From an uncultured Oscillospiraceae bacterium (GTDB taxonomy: Bacteria; Bacillota; Clostridia; Oscillospirales; Acutalibacteraceae): a stretch of 64,000 nucleotides of DNA. The stretch spans positions 1 to 64,000 of the forward strand of contig UQUZ01000005.1 in assembly GCA_900544375.1 (NCBI GenBank), given 5' to 3'. Both the position numbers and the translations under genes were made by a program. The notes under the pieces were generated by a model, which was given only the letters and a program-made list of their open reading frames with translations, did not search any database and had not been told where the DNA came from. Below are positions 7,967 to 16,333 of this stretch, piece after piece; positions within the stretch are counted from its first letter, which is position 1, and each line of letters begins with the position of its first letter.

Positions 7967-8254
7967 ATGCAGATCACAGGAGAACTGGTTCAATATCTTG
8001 AAAAGCTGGGGCGGATTCAACTGACGCCAGAGCAGGAGCAAGCAACGGAAAAGGATTTGCAGGAGATTTTATCCTATATGGAAACGCTCAATGCCCTGGA
8101 CACAGAAGGGGTTGAGCCGCTTTCCCATTCCTTCCCCGTAACAAATGTGTTCCATGAGGACGAAGTGCTTCCCTCCATGGATCGTGAGGAATTGCTCCGG
8201 AATGCGCCGAATCAGAAGGACGGCTGTTTCCAGGTGCCGAAAACGGTGGAATAA
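7967..8254 (+). CDS. gatC: Asp/Glu-tRNA amidotransferase subunit C
   Basis: 95-residue GatC, the small subunit that wraps GatA and GatB in the amidotransferase converting Asp-tRNA-Asn and/or Glu-tRNA-Gln to the amide forms. Family features visible are the N-terminal LGRIQLTPEQEQ helix, ILSYMETLNALDTEGVEPLSH and the C-terminal FQVPKTVE. Preceded by TAGGAGGAA. It begins 46 bp after aspS and 23 bp before gatA, so the four genes form one operon. Confidence 0.95.
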   Translation: MQITGELVQYLEKLGRIQLTPEQEQATEKDLQEILSYMETLNALDTEGVEPLSHSFPVTNVFHEDEVLPSMDREELLRNAPNQKDGCFQVPKTVE

Positions 8255-8277
8255 AAGAAGGGAAGGGGAACGACAAC

Positions 8278-9759
8278 ATGGAGATTTTAGAAATGACGGC
8301 GCTGGAGTTATCCCGGCGCATCAAGTCGGGCGAGCTCAGCGTGCGCGATGCGCTCGACGCGCTGTATACGAAAATCGACGCGTGCGATGAACGGTATCGT
8401 TGCTACACCACGGTTTCCCGCGAGGAGGCCTACCGGGAGGCGGACGAGGTGCAGAGGCGGCTCCGCGCGGGCGAACTCGATGATGCGCCGCTCGCCGGCG
8501 TGCCGGTATCTGTCAAGGATAATATTTGTACCAAGGGAATCTTGACGAGCTGCTCCTCCAAAATTCTTTCCAACTTTAAGCCCGCTTATGATGCAACGGT
8601 TGTGGAACGGATGCGTAAGGCCGGCATGGTGGTGGCAGGCAAGCTTAATATGGATGAATTTGCTATGGGCAGCACGACGGAAACCTCCTTCTACGGCCCT
8701 ACGCGCAACCCTTGGAATACTGGCCGGGTGCCGGGCGGCTCGTCCGGCGGGGCGGCGGCTGCGGTGGCGGCGCGCGAGGCTGTGGTGGCGCTTGGCTCGG
8801 ATACGGGCGGATCAATCCGCCAGCCCTGCTCCTTCTGCGGCGTGCCTGGGCTGAAGCCCACCTATGGCGCGGTTTCCCGTTTTGGACTGGTGGCGTACGC
8901 CTCCTCCCTCGATCAGATTGGCCCGGTGGGGCAGGATGTCGCGGACTGCGCGGCAGTGTTCGAAATCATTAGTGGAAAGGATCCGCGTGACGGCACCTCT
9001 ATGGAGTTCCCTGCCTTTGATCGGCAGGCGGTTATGGCGGACGGCCTTTCGGGCAAACGCATCGGTATCCCTTCGGATTATTTCGGGGAGGGCATTGAGC
9101 CGGACGTGAAGGCCCGTGTGCTTGAAGCGGCAAAGCTTTTGGAATCGCTCGGCGCGCATGTGGAAGAATTTGCAATGCCAATTGTCGAATACGCCGTGCC
9201 GACCTATTATATCATTGCATCTGCTGAGGCGTGCTCCAATCTCTCACGCTATGACGGCATCAAATATGGTTACTCATCGCCTCATGCAGAGAACCTGATG
9301 GAAACCTATGTCAAAAGCCGCAGCGAGGGCTTCGGCATGGAGGTCAAGCGCCGCATCATGCTGGGCAACTTCGTATTGAGCTCCGGCTACTATGACGCGT
9401 ATTATAATAAAGCGCTCCAAGCCAAGAAGCTGATCCAAAAGGCGTTTTTTGACGCCTTTGAGCAATACGATATGCTCCTTGGCCCCGTGGCGCCCACCAC
9501 GGCGCCGAAGCTGGGAGAATCGCTTTCTGATCCGTTGAAGATGTATTTGGGCGATATCTATACGGTGATGATTAACCTCGCCGGCCTGCCTGCGGCCTCC
9601 GTGCCGTGCGGATTTGATGGGGAAGGGATGCCGGTCGGCCTACAGCTCATTGGAAAGCCCTTTGACGAGGCGGGGATTTTGCAGGCGGCCCGCCAATATG
9701 AGCAGGCGACGCAGTTCCACCACCAATGGCCCAATACTTGCGCGGGAGGAGAAGTTTGA
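8278..9759 (+). CDS. gatA: Asp/Glu-tRNA amidotransferase subunit A
   Basis: 493-residue amidase-signature subunit that hydrolyses glutamine to supply ammonia. The Ser-cisSer-Lys triad regions are visible: lysine in PVSVKDNI, then PGGSSGGAAAAVA, and the nucleophile stretch SDTGGSIRQP. Length and C-terminus match the family. Start supported by GAAGGGGA upstream. Confidence 0.97.
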   Translation: MEILEMTALELSRRIKSGELSVRDALDALYTKIDACDERYRCYTTVSREEAYREADEVQRRLRAGELDDAPLAGVPVSVKDNICTKGILTSCSSKILSNFKPAYDATVVERMRKAGMVVAGKLNMDEFAMGSTTETSFYGPTRNPWNTGRVPGGSSGGAAAAVAAREAVVALGSDTGGSIRQPCSFCGVPGLKPTYGAVSRFGLVAYASSLDQIGPVGQDVADCAAVFEIISGKDPRDGTSMEFPAFDRQAVMADGLSGKRIGIPSDYFGEGIEPDVKARVLEAAKLLESLGAHVEEFAMPIVEYAVPTYYIIASAEACSNLSRYDGIKYGYSSPHAENLMETYVKSRSEGFGMEVKRRIMLGNFVLSSGYYDAYYNKALQAKKLIQKAFFDAFEQYDMLLGPVAPTTAPKLGESLSDPLKMYLGDIYTVMINLAGLPAASVPCGFDGEGMPVGLQLIGKPFDEAGILQAARQYEQATQFHHQWPNTCAGGEV

Positions 9760-9877
9760 AAGAGAAATCTTTCAAACTGCATTTTGTGCTTTTCGATCAT
9801 AAATTCCGCTCGAAATTTTGGCTGCGCCAAAACCGCACAATTCTGCGGCACGGCGCAAGAAAGGAATGTCCATAAGC

Positions 9878-11308
9878 ATGAAATATGAGGTAGTCATTGG
9901 CCTGGAAGTCCATACGGAGCTTTCTACCAAAACGAAAATTTTCTGTAACTGCACAACGGCCTTCGGCGGCGAGCCAAATACGCACGTCTGCCCGGTATGC
10001 GCCGGGATGCCCGGCACTTTGCCGGTGTTAAACCGCGCCGTTGTCGAATATGCAATGCGCACGGGCCTTGCGCTCAACTGCGATATCACGCGCTATACGA
10101 AATTTGACCGTAAGAATTATTTTTATCCCGATTTGCCGAAAGCTTATCAGATTTCGCAGCTCTATCTGCCCATCTGCACCTGGGGGCATGTGGAGGTGCA
10201 GGGCAGGGAAGGGCCGAAGGAGATTCGTATCAAGGAGATCCATATGGAGGAGGATGCGGGTAAGCTCATCCATGATCCATTTGAGGATTGCACGCTCGTT
10301 GATTACAACCGCTGCGGCGTACCGTTGCTGGAGATTGTCAGCGAGCCGGACCTGCGTTCGGCGGAGGAAGCGGTCGAGTATTTAGAAAAGCTGCGGGCAG
10401 TGCTCCAATATGTCGGCGTGTCGGACTGCAAGATGCAGGAGGGCTCTCTGCGCGCGGATATCAACCTCTCCGTGCGCCCCGCTGGATCACAGGAGCTTGG
10501 TGTACGCACCGAAATGAAGAATATGAATTCCTTCCGGGCCATTGCCCGCGCCATCGAAAGCGAATCGCAGCGGCAAATTGACCTGCTGGAGAGCGGCGAG
10601 CGTGTGATTCAGCAGACCAGGCGTTGGGATGATAGTAAGGGAGAAAGCACGGCCATGCGCTCTAAAGAGGATGCGCAGGATTATAAATACTTCCCGGAGC
10701 CGGACCTTCCGCCGATTTCGATCAGCGACGAAGAGGTAGAGCGCGTGCGTGCGGGCTTACCGGAGCTGCCGGAGCAGAAGAAAAAGCGCTATATGGAGGA
10801 GCTTGGCCTTTCGGCTTACGATACGGATATGATTACAGGCTCCGTTTATTTTGTGCGGCTGTTTGAACGCACGGCAGAGGTTTGCGGCAGCCCGAAAGAA
10901 GCGGCGAATTGGATTATGGGCGACTTGATGAAGCTCCTCAATGATACGGGCACGCTGCCGGAAAACATGGCTTTCCAGCCGGATTCGCTCGGCAAAATTA
11001 TTTTGATGCTTGCACAGAATAAGATCAGCCGCCAGTCGGCCAAAAAAGTGTTTGAGCAGGTGTTTAAATTAGATGTAGATCCGGAGCAGTATGTGAAGGA
11101 AAATAACCTCGGCGTGCTCAACGATACGGGTGCAATCCGCGCCGCGGTGGAAGAAGTGCTTGCAGCAAATGAAAAATCCGTTAATGAATATAAGGGCGGA
11201 AAAACGCAGGCATTCCAGTACCTCATCGGCCAATCAATGCGGGCCTTGCGCGGCAAAGCTCCTGCGCAGGAGGTTACCAAGCTGCTCAAGGAGCTGCTTG
11301 GCGAGTAA
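9878..11308 (+). CDS. gatB: Asp/Glu-tRNA amidotransferase subunit B
   Basis: 476-residue GatB, which activates the misacylated tRNA and performs transamidation. Conserved N-terminus MKYEVVIGLEVHTELSTKTK, zinc-site cysteines in FCNCT and HVCPVCAGMPG, and a C-terminal YqeY-like tail domain. I start at 9878 because that ATG gives the conserved N-terminus; ATG 9866 lies one base after the AAAGGA site. A frame upstream to 9818 is not conserved. A 118-bp gap from gatA holds nothing recognisable. An imperfect hairpin follows at 11346. Confidence 0.96.
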   Translation: MKYEVVIGLEVHTELSTKTKIFCNCTTAFGGEPNTHVCPVCAGMPGTLPVLNRAVVEYAMRTGLALNCDITRYTKFDRKNYFYPDLPKAYQISQLYLPICTWGHVEVQGREGPKEIRIKEIHMEEDAGKLIHDPFEDCTLVDYNRCGVPLLEIVSEPDLRSAEEAVEYLEKLRAVLQYVGVSDCKMQEGSLRADINLSVRPAGSQELGVRTEMKNMNSFRAIARAIESESQRQIDLLESGERVIQQTRRWDDSKGESTAMRSKEDAQDYKYFPEPDLPPISISDEEVERVRAGLPELPEQKKKRYMEELGLSAYDTDMITGSVYFVRLFERTAEVCGSPKEAANWIMGDLMKLLNDTGTLPENMAFQPDSLGKIILMLAQNKISRQSAKKVFEQVFKLDVDPEQYVKENNLGVLNDTGAIRAAVEEVLAANEKSVNEYKGGKTQAFQYLIGQSMRALRGKAPAQEVTKLLKELLGE

Positions 11309-11345
11309 AAATCAGAATCATTCGGCTGCCTCAGCGGCCGGTTTA

Positions 11346-11396
11346 AACGGCAGGAGACCTTCGGTATGCAAATGCGTGCTGGTCTTTCCTGCCGTT
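11346..11396 (+). terminator. Possible terminator after gatB
   Basis: AACGGCAGGA (11346-11355) pairs with TCCTGCCGTT (11387-11396), with GACC/GGTC extending the stem. The loop is long and no U-run follows, so termination efficiency is doubtful. Confidence 0.45.
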
Positions 11397-11685
11397 ATCT
11401 ACTTGGATGCAAATAGAACCAGCCCCACGCTTCGCTCATTCGTTTTTGTTTCGTCAGCTCGCAACTCCCAAATAAGGAAATATTTTCAAATACTTCAAGT
11501 TTTGGCTTGCGTTCCTGTTTTGGTTGATATACACTATTTATAGGAAGGACTGAACCTTGATATAAAAGCAACGAGCCAAGGAAATGCGATTTTCTCACGA
11601 TGGGCAGAATTGATTCGTATGAGGCGTGAAGCGTGCGTTTTAGCGGATCAGATAGACATGCCAATTGGTTTTGGAGGTTCTTTTG
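11397..11685 (+). other. AT-rich intergenic region before the GNAT gene
   Basis: No gene seen. The base composition drops to AT-rich here and stays so through the acetyltransferase gene, unlike gatB, suggesting acquired DNA. A minus-strand frame at 11395-11664 has no ribosome binding site or recognisable product. Confidence 0.5.
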
Positions 11686-12300
11686 ATGGATCTAGAATTT
11701 GGACAATTAAAAAAAGCTGATTATAAAAAGGCGATTCAATTTGCCATAGAAGGTATGCACTTTAACTGGTATTTAGATAATAAGCTGTTGCAAAATCTTT
11801 ACGGCAGATATTTTCTGTATCTTGAAATGTCAAGGGCTACACAAGCCATCGCAGCATATAAAGGTGACGAACTAGCGGGCGTGTTACTCTGTGAAATGAA
11901 AGGAGAAGCAAAAAAGGATCACTCTATTTGGAAGTCTGCCTATGTAAAAATTTTTGATTTTTTACAAAACCTGTTTGTAAAAAATGGTGTTGCGCCTTAT
12001 GACGAGGCGAATCGAGGAATGTTGGTAGAATACTGTAAACACAATTCGCCAGATGGAGAAATTATTTTTTTAGCAGCAAATCCGAATATCAAGGCAAAAG
12101 GAATTGGCAGTATGCTGCTGCGAGAATTAGAAGAACGAGAAAAAGGCAAAAAAGTATTTTTATATACCGACAGTGCTTGTACATACCAGTTTTATGAGCA
12201 TCGCGGTTTTGAATTGGCGCAGGAAAAAGATATTACCTTGAAAATAGGGAACAAGGAAGTGGCGCTCCGATGTCTTTTATATAGTAAAGTGCTTGGATAA
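11686..12300 (+). CDS. GNAT-family N-acetyltransferase
   Basis: 204-residue acetyl-CoA dependent acetyltransferase; substrate unknown. The acetyl-CoA binding motif A is seen as ANPNIKAKGIGSMLLRELEE, followed by the C-terminal YQFYEHRGFE typical of GNAT proteins. The start at ATG 11686 has GGAGG 8 nt upstream; the longer frame from 11665 includes that site. The gene is markedly more AT-rich than gatB and the downstream operon. It stands alone. It could be a detoxifying or regulatory acetyltransferase; nothing nearby identifies the acceptor. Confidence 0.85.
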   Translation: MDLEFGQLKKADYKKAIQFAIEGMHFNWYLDNKLLQNLYGRYFLYLEMSRATQAIAAYKGDELAGVLLCEMKGEAKKDHSIWKSAYVKIFDFLQNLFVKNGVAPYDEANRGMLVEYCKHNSPDGEIIFLAANPNIKAKGIGSMLLRELEEREKGKKVFLYTDSACTYQFYEHRGFELAQEKDITLKIGNKEVALRCLLYSKVLG

Positions 12301-12385
12301 CGGACGGTTTTCAGCTCATCGGGCTCATTTTATTTGGCTGCTGGTAAAAGGATCTATCTCATACCAATGATACGATGGGCATACC

Positions 12386-12536
12386 CTCGGTGTACAAAGA
12401 GCAACACGGTTTTTTTAGGGCATCTTCGGAGACTGACTGCGTAACTTTCGTTGCCGGGCTGGCGTCCACCAAGGACGATGACGCCGCCAGCGTTGGTTTT
12501 CGCCGCTGGCAGGCGTATTGATCTTTGTACACAGTG
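12386..12536. repeat. Candidate MITE-like element with imperfect terminal inverted repeats
   Basis: GTGTACAAAGA (12390-12400) is the exact reverse complement of TCTTTGTACAC (12522-12532). Allowing mismatches, similarity extends to about 19 bp at each end (12386-12404, 12518-12536). The interior is GC-rich with its own stem (around GCCAGCG / CGCTGGC, 12487-12509). Non-autonomous and non-coding; no clear target-site duplication was found, so the mobile interpretation is tentative. Confidence 0.4.
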
Positions 12537-12647
12537 GGTACACTTTGGAGAAAGCAAAACGGAAGGTGTGGTGGAAATATTGGATACGATCTCCCAGGGA
12601 GAGAGAGGGCGGCTCGTATCCTGATTGATAGAGAGGAGCAGAAAACG

Positions 12648-13697
12648 ATGACAACCAAACAGAAAATTCTTTTGTCCGTCTGCGTGACCACCGCTGTGCT
12701 GGCGGCCGCACTTATTGTGCTCTTTGCCGGGAATGCCTTGTTGCTGCGCCGGAATACACAGAAGGTCCCCATCCATTCGGAAGACTTTTCACAGAGGGAA
12801 GGCGCCGACCGCATCCATTTTTTAAATACCGGCTCGTCAGACGCAATCCTCATTGAGTCAAACGGCCGCTTTGCTCTTGTGGATGCTGGGGAGGATAGCG
12901 ACTATCCCGCAGATCGGCCCAACTTGATCTATACTGGTTATGAGCAGGTCGTTCTACAATATTTGAAGGATCATGCCGCGGATGGGAATGGAAAGGTAAC
13001 GCTCGATTTTGTGCTGGCCACCCATGCCCATTCTGACCATATGGGAGGCTTTGATACAGTGATTTCCGACCCGGATATTACCGTGAAGCGGGCGTATCTG
13101 AAGCCATACCGCCCGGATAATATCCGCAGTAAGGAGAAACGCCAGTGGGATAATCAGGAAGTTTATGATCAGATGGTGCAGGCGCTGAATGCCCGCGGCG
13201 CTGAAATTGTTTCCGAGATTCCAACGCAGGCGTTCCCGTTCGGGGATTTTACGATCCGTTTTCTGAATACGGAAATTGATACAGAGCATCAGGGCATTGA
13301 TGAAAATGATAATTCCGTGCTGACGCTGCTGGAAAAGGACGGCACCAGGGCGCTTTTGACAGGCGACCTGAATAACCTCAGCGGGGATGAGACGCGCCTT
13401 GGGCCGGAGATCGGCAAGATTGATCTGCTGAAGATCGGGCATCATGGCTATGTGTTCTCCTCTTCCCAGAAGTTTTTGAACACTTTGAGCCCAGAAGTGA
13501 CCGTTGCGACAAACCGCCGCTCTAAAATGATCTATCCCACGGTGAAGTGGCGGCTGGCCCTGACTGGATCTGCACTTTTTACCACAGTGGATTACAATGG
13601 CGTTATGGCGACTTTCCCAGATGGCGGCGGGCTCGTGATGACCGACCATATTATGAACGAAGAGGAGATGGCGCTGACGATCCCCACGCAGAAATAG
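12648..13697 (+). CDS. Membrane-anchored metallo-beta-lactamase-fold hydrolase (ComEC/Rec2 C-domain-like)
   Basis: 349 residues. A single N-terminal hydrophobic segment (about 7-33) serves as signal anchor, so the catalytic domain should be outside the membrane. The MBL metal motif THAHSDHMGG (H126, H128, D130, H131) is intact, preceded by LVDAGEDSD and followed by LLTGDL and LLKIGHHGY, the pattern of the ComEC-type extracellular domain and related secreted phosphodiesterase-like proteins. There is no ComEC channel, so a DNA-uptake role is unlikely from this gene alone. Start at 12648 with GAGGAGCAG upstream. Substrate unknown; nucleic acid or phosphodiester is plausible by family. Confidence 0.85.
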   Translation: MTTKQKILLSVCVTTAVLAAALIVLFAGNALLLRRNTQKVPIHSEDFSQREGADRIHFLNTGSSDAILIESNGRFALVDAGEDSDYPADRPNLIYTGYEQVVLQYLKDHAADGNGKVTLDFVLATHAHSDHMGGFDTVISDPDITVKRAYLKPYRPDNIRSKEKRQWDNQEVYDQMVQALNARGAEIVSEIPTQAFPFGDFTIRFLNTEIDTEHQGIDENDNSVLTLLEKDGTRALLTGDLNNLSGDETRLGPEIGKIDLLKIGHHGYVFSSSQKFLNTLSPEVTVATNRRSKMIYPTVKWRLALTGSALFTTVDYNGVMATFPDGGGLVMTDHIMNEEEMALTIPTQK

Positions 13698-13780
13698 GCG
13701 CGTGCGCTGGCCCCTTCAGCGTGCAAGAGGGTGGAACGCTGTAAAAAAGGCGCAATATCACGGGAATTTTTATTTTTTGC

Positions 13781-13809
13781 TTGCTATTTTATTTGCAGTG
13801 TGATAAAAT
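13781..13809 (+). promoter_or_regulatory. Promoter of the rimP-nusA-infB operon
   Basis: TTGCTA (13781-13786), 17-bp spacer, TAAAAT (13804-13809), about 130 bp before rimP. Confidence 0.6.
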
Positions 13810-13937
13810 ATACGATAAAGAAGATGACTAGTATGAAAGAGTGGGGCAACCCGCTCTTTCTGCTTGTCATAGCCATTTTGCAACAAACCCGCCGCTTGGC
13901 TTGAAACGGCTGCGGGAATTTTTGTGGGAAAAGAGGA

Positions 13938-14426
13938 ATGCTTTTGTCATCGAAGGGCAAGGGCGGCAACACGGTGGCCGCCGTATGGGCGCTTGCGGAG
14001 CCATTGGCGCAGCAGTTAGGGCTTACGCTTTGGGATATCCGCTTTGTCAAGGAGGGCGCTTCCTGGTATCTGCGCGTTTTTGTGGAGAAGGAAGGCGGCG
14101 TCAGCGTGGATGACTGCGTGGCGATGAGCCATGCACTGGATGGCCCGCTGGATGAAACGGACCCGATCGAGCAAAACTATTATTTAGAGGTTTCGTCGCC
14201 CGGCTTAGAACGGGAGCTGACGCGGGATGAGCACTTTCAGGCGCTGCTGGGTGCACGCATTAAGGTGCGCCTGATCCGTCCGGTGGATCAGGTGCGTGAT
14301 TTTACTGGCGAGCTCCTATCCTTTGACAACGGAGCAATTACGCTGCTGCTGGAAAACGGCACGCAGATGCAGCTACAAAAAAAAGAGGCGTCCTGGATTC
14401 GGCTGGATGATGCAGATGCATTTTAA
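13938..14426 (+). CDS. rimP: Ribosome maturation factor RimP
   Basis: About 162 residues; assists 30S subunit maturation. Family features: AEPLAQQLGLTLWDIRFVKEG, VDDCVAMSHALDGPLDETDPI, YYLEVSSPGLERELTRDEHF, then a C-terminal SH3-like domain. AGAGGA ends directly before ATG 13938, so TTG 13944 (7 nt downstream of the site) may be the real start. First gene of the conserved Firmicutes operon that continues through ribF. Confidence 0.95.
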   Translation: MLLSSKGKGGNTVAAVWALAEPLAQQLGLTLWDIRFVKEGASWYLRVFVEKEGGVSVDDCVAMSHALDGPLDETDPIEQNYYLEVSSPGLERELTRDEHFQALLGARIKVRLIRPVDQVRDFTGELLSFDNGAITLLLENGTQMQLQKKEASWIRLDDADAF

Positions 14427-14581
14427 AAAGCCCGATAGAAAGCGCCTGACATACGCCGGAATCGGGTGGCCTAATTTGCGCGTTAAGAAAATGGCCGGTT
14501 CGTTTGGCACAGTCAGGGATAGGGCCTGAAAGCAGGCGCTGATCCGAACCCGGCTTTGATATGGAAAGGAATGGTCATAAA

Positions 14582-15664
14582 ATGAATACCGAGTTTTTTG
14601 AGGCGGTTAAGATTCTGGAGAAGGAAAAGGGCGTGCCAGCAGAGCTGCTCTATGAAAAAATACAAACTGCCATCATTGTGGCGGTTCGCAAAAATTACCA
14701 CGATAAAGATGTTGTCTGCTGTGAAATCAAGCCTGAGGAAAGCGAATTGAACGTTTTTCTGCACAAAACGGTAGTTAACGAAATTTCAGATCCAGATACG
14801 GATATCCTGACGGAAGAGGCGCAGAAGTATAAGCCCAGTGCCCTGCCGGGCGACATTGTGGAAATTCCGCTGGAGCCCAAGCAGTTTGGCCGAATTGCCG
14901 CGCAGACGGTGAAGCACGTGATCCGGCAGGGCATCCGCGAAGCGGAGCGCGGCCAGGTGATGCAGGAATTCCAGAGCCGCCAGCAGGAGATCACAACCGC
15001 TAAGGTGACGCGGGTAGACCCAGTTTCCGGCAATGCAACGTTGGAAATTGGCCGTGCAGAAGCAGTGCTGCCTAAGGGTGAGCAGGTGCCTGGAGAAACC
15101 ATCGCGGAGGGCGACCTGATTAAGGTGTACATCGTAGACGTACGCGAGAGCGAAAAAGGCGGCCCGAAAGCGATCATTTCCCGTACCCACCCGGGGTTGG
15201 TCAAGCGCCTGTTTGAAACGGAAGTGCCGGAAATTTATGACGGCACGGTGGAGATCAAGGCCGTATCCCGCGAGGCCGGCTCCCGCACGAAGCTGGCAGT
15301 TTACAGCCGCGATCCGAATGTGGATGCCGTGGGCGCCTGTATCGGCCCGCGCGGCGCGCGCGTGGGCAAGGTGGTTGACCTGCTCGGCGGTGAAAAAATC
15401 GATATTGTTAAATATAGCGAAAACCCCGCTGAGTTTATCGCGGCGGCATTGGCCCCGGCGGAAGTGCTCAGCGTAGAAATAGAAGACGGCGCGGCAAATT
15501 CGTGCCATGTAACTGTGCCGGATACACAGCTTTCCCTGGCCATTGGCAACAAAGGGCAGAACGCCCGCCTGGCAGCAAAGCTGACCGGCTGGAAGATCGA
15601 TATCAAGCCGGAGAGCGGCTTCTATGAGCCGAAAGCGGAGCAGGAAGAAGAAACAGAAGCATGA
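14582..15664 (+). CDS. nusA: Transcription termination/antitermination protein NusA
   Basis: 360 residues. N-terminal RNA-polymerase binding domain (MNTEFFEAVKILEKEKGVPAE), S1 domain (about 130-200), then two KH domains including DPVGACIGPRGARV-like sequence and AIGNKGQNARLAAKLTGWKI. Lacks the C-terminal acidic repeats of proteobacterial NusA, as is normal in Firmicutes. Start at 14582 with GGAAAGGA 10 nt upstream; the frame from 14561 starts inside that site. Confidence 0.97.
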   Translation: MNTEFFEAVKILEKEKGVPAELLYEKIQTAIIVAVRKNYHDKDVVCCEIKPEESELNVFLHKTVVNEISDPDTDILTEEAQKYKPSALPGDIVEIPLEPKQFGRIAAQTVKHVIRQGIREAERGQVMQEFQSRQQEITTAKVTRVDPVSGNATLEIGRAEAVLPKGEQVPGETIAEGDLIKVYIVDVRESEKGGPKAIISRTHPGLVKRLFETEVPEIYDGTVEIKAVSREAGSRTKLAVYSRDPNVDAVGACIGPRGARVGKVVDLLGGEKIDIVKYSENPAEFIAAALAPAEVLSVEIEDGAANSCHVTVPDTQLSLAIGNKGQNARLAAKLTGWKIDIKPESGFYEPKAEQEEETEA

Positions 15665-15702
15665 TCGAAGGCTCTTGCATTTAGGCGGTAAGGGGGATGG
15701 AA

Positions 15703-15969
15703 ATGCAGAATAAAAAGGTTCCGCTGCGCAAGTGTGTCGGCTGTTGTGAAATGAAGCCCAAAAAGGAGCTCGTGCGGGTTGTGCGCAGCCCGGAGGGGGA
15801 GATTTCACTGGATTTAACCTCTCGCAAGCCCGGCCGCGGCGCATATGTGTGCCATGACCCCGAATGCCTTGCGAAGGCCCGCAAAAAAAAGCAGCTGGAG
15901 CGCGCGTTCCAGTGCAAAATACCGGATGAGGTTTATGACTGCATGGAGGAGGAGATGAGGCAAAATTGA
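15703..15969 (+). CDS. ylxR: YlxR-family (DUF448) RNA-binding protein
   Basis: 88 residues (90 if ATG 15697 is used). Signature VPLRKCVGCCEMKPKKELVR and GRGAYVCHDPECL match YlxR, a small nucleic-acid-binding protein always found between nusA and infB in Firmicutes. TAAGGGGG ends 6 nt before 15703 and abuts 15697, favouring the later start. Confidence 0.93.
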   Translation: MQNKKVPLRKCVGCCEMKPKKELVRVVRSPEGEISLDLTSRKPGRGAYVCHDPECLAKARKKKQLERAFQCKIPDEVYDCMEEEMRQN

Positions 15970-16009
15970 AAATGGTTATTTTCAATTTACCGCCATCAGG
16001 AGGGCGCTT

Positions 16010-16333
16010 ATGATGGATGACAAAGCTCTCGGGCTTTTGGGAATCGCCAGAAGAGCGGGCCGCTTAAGCCTTGGGCACGATGCTGCAAAGGGCGCCGTCC
16101 TCGCGGGCAGGGCACGGCTGTGCCTCATCAGCGCGGATGCGTCCGACCGGCTGGAACGGGAATTTTTCCGCATGACACAGGGTGAAAAGAGCATCCCGCT
16201 CAGGCGTGTCCGGTATACGATGGAACAATTCCACCGCGCAATCGGCGCAAAAGCGGGCGTGCTTACGGTGGATGACGACGGCTTTGCAGAAAAGCTGCTG
16301 ACAGGGGAGGATAATGCGTATGATGATGAATAA
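16010..16333 (+). CDS. ylxQ: L7Ae/L30e/S12e/Gadd45-family ribosomal protein (YlxQ)
   Basis: 107 residues. LGLLGIARRAGRLSLGHDA and LCLISADASDR are typical of YlxQ, a kink-turn RNA-binding homologue of L7Ae. Preceded by CAGGAGGGCG. Its end overlaps the start of infB, implying coupling. Confidence 0.92.
   Translation: MMDDKALGLLGIARRAGRLSLGHDAAKGAVLAGRARLCLISADASDRLEREFFRMTQGEKSIPLRRVRYTMEQFHRAIGAKAGVLTVDDDGFAEKLLTGEDNAYDDE

Noticed and set aside
12354..12853. Minus-strand frames between the GNAT and MBL genes
   Set aside because: They run through the inverted-repeat element and the start of the MBL gene; no start signals or domains.
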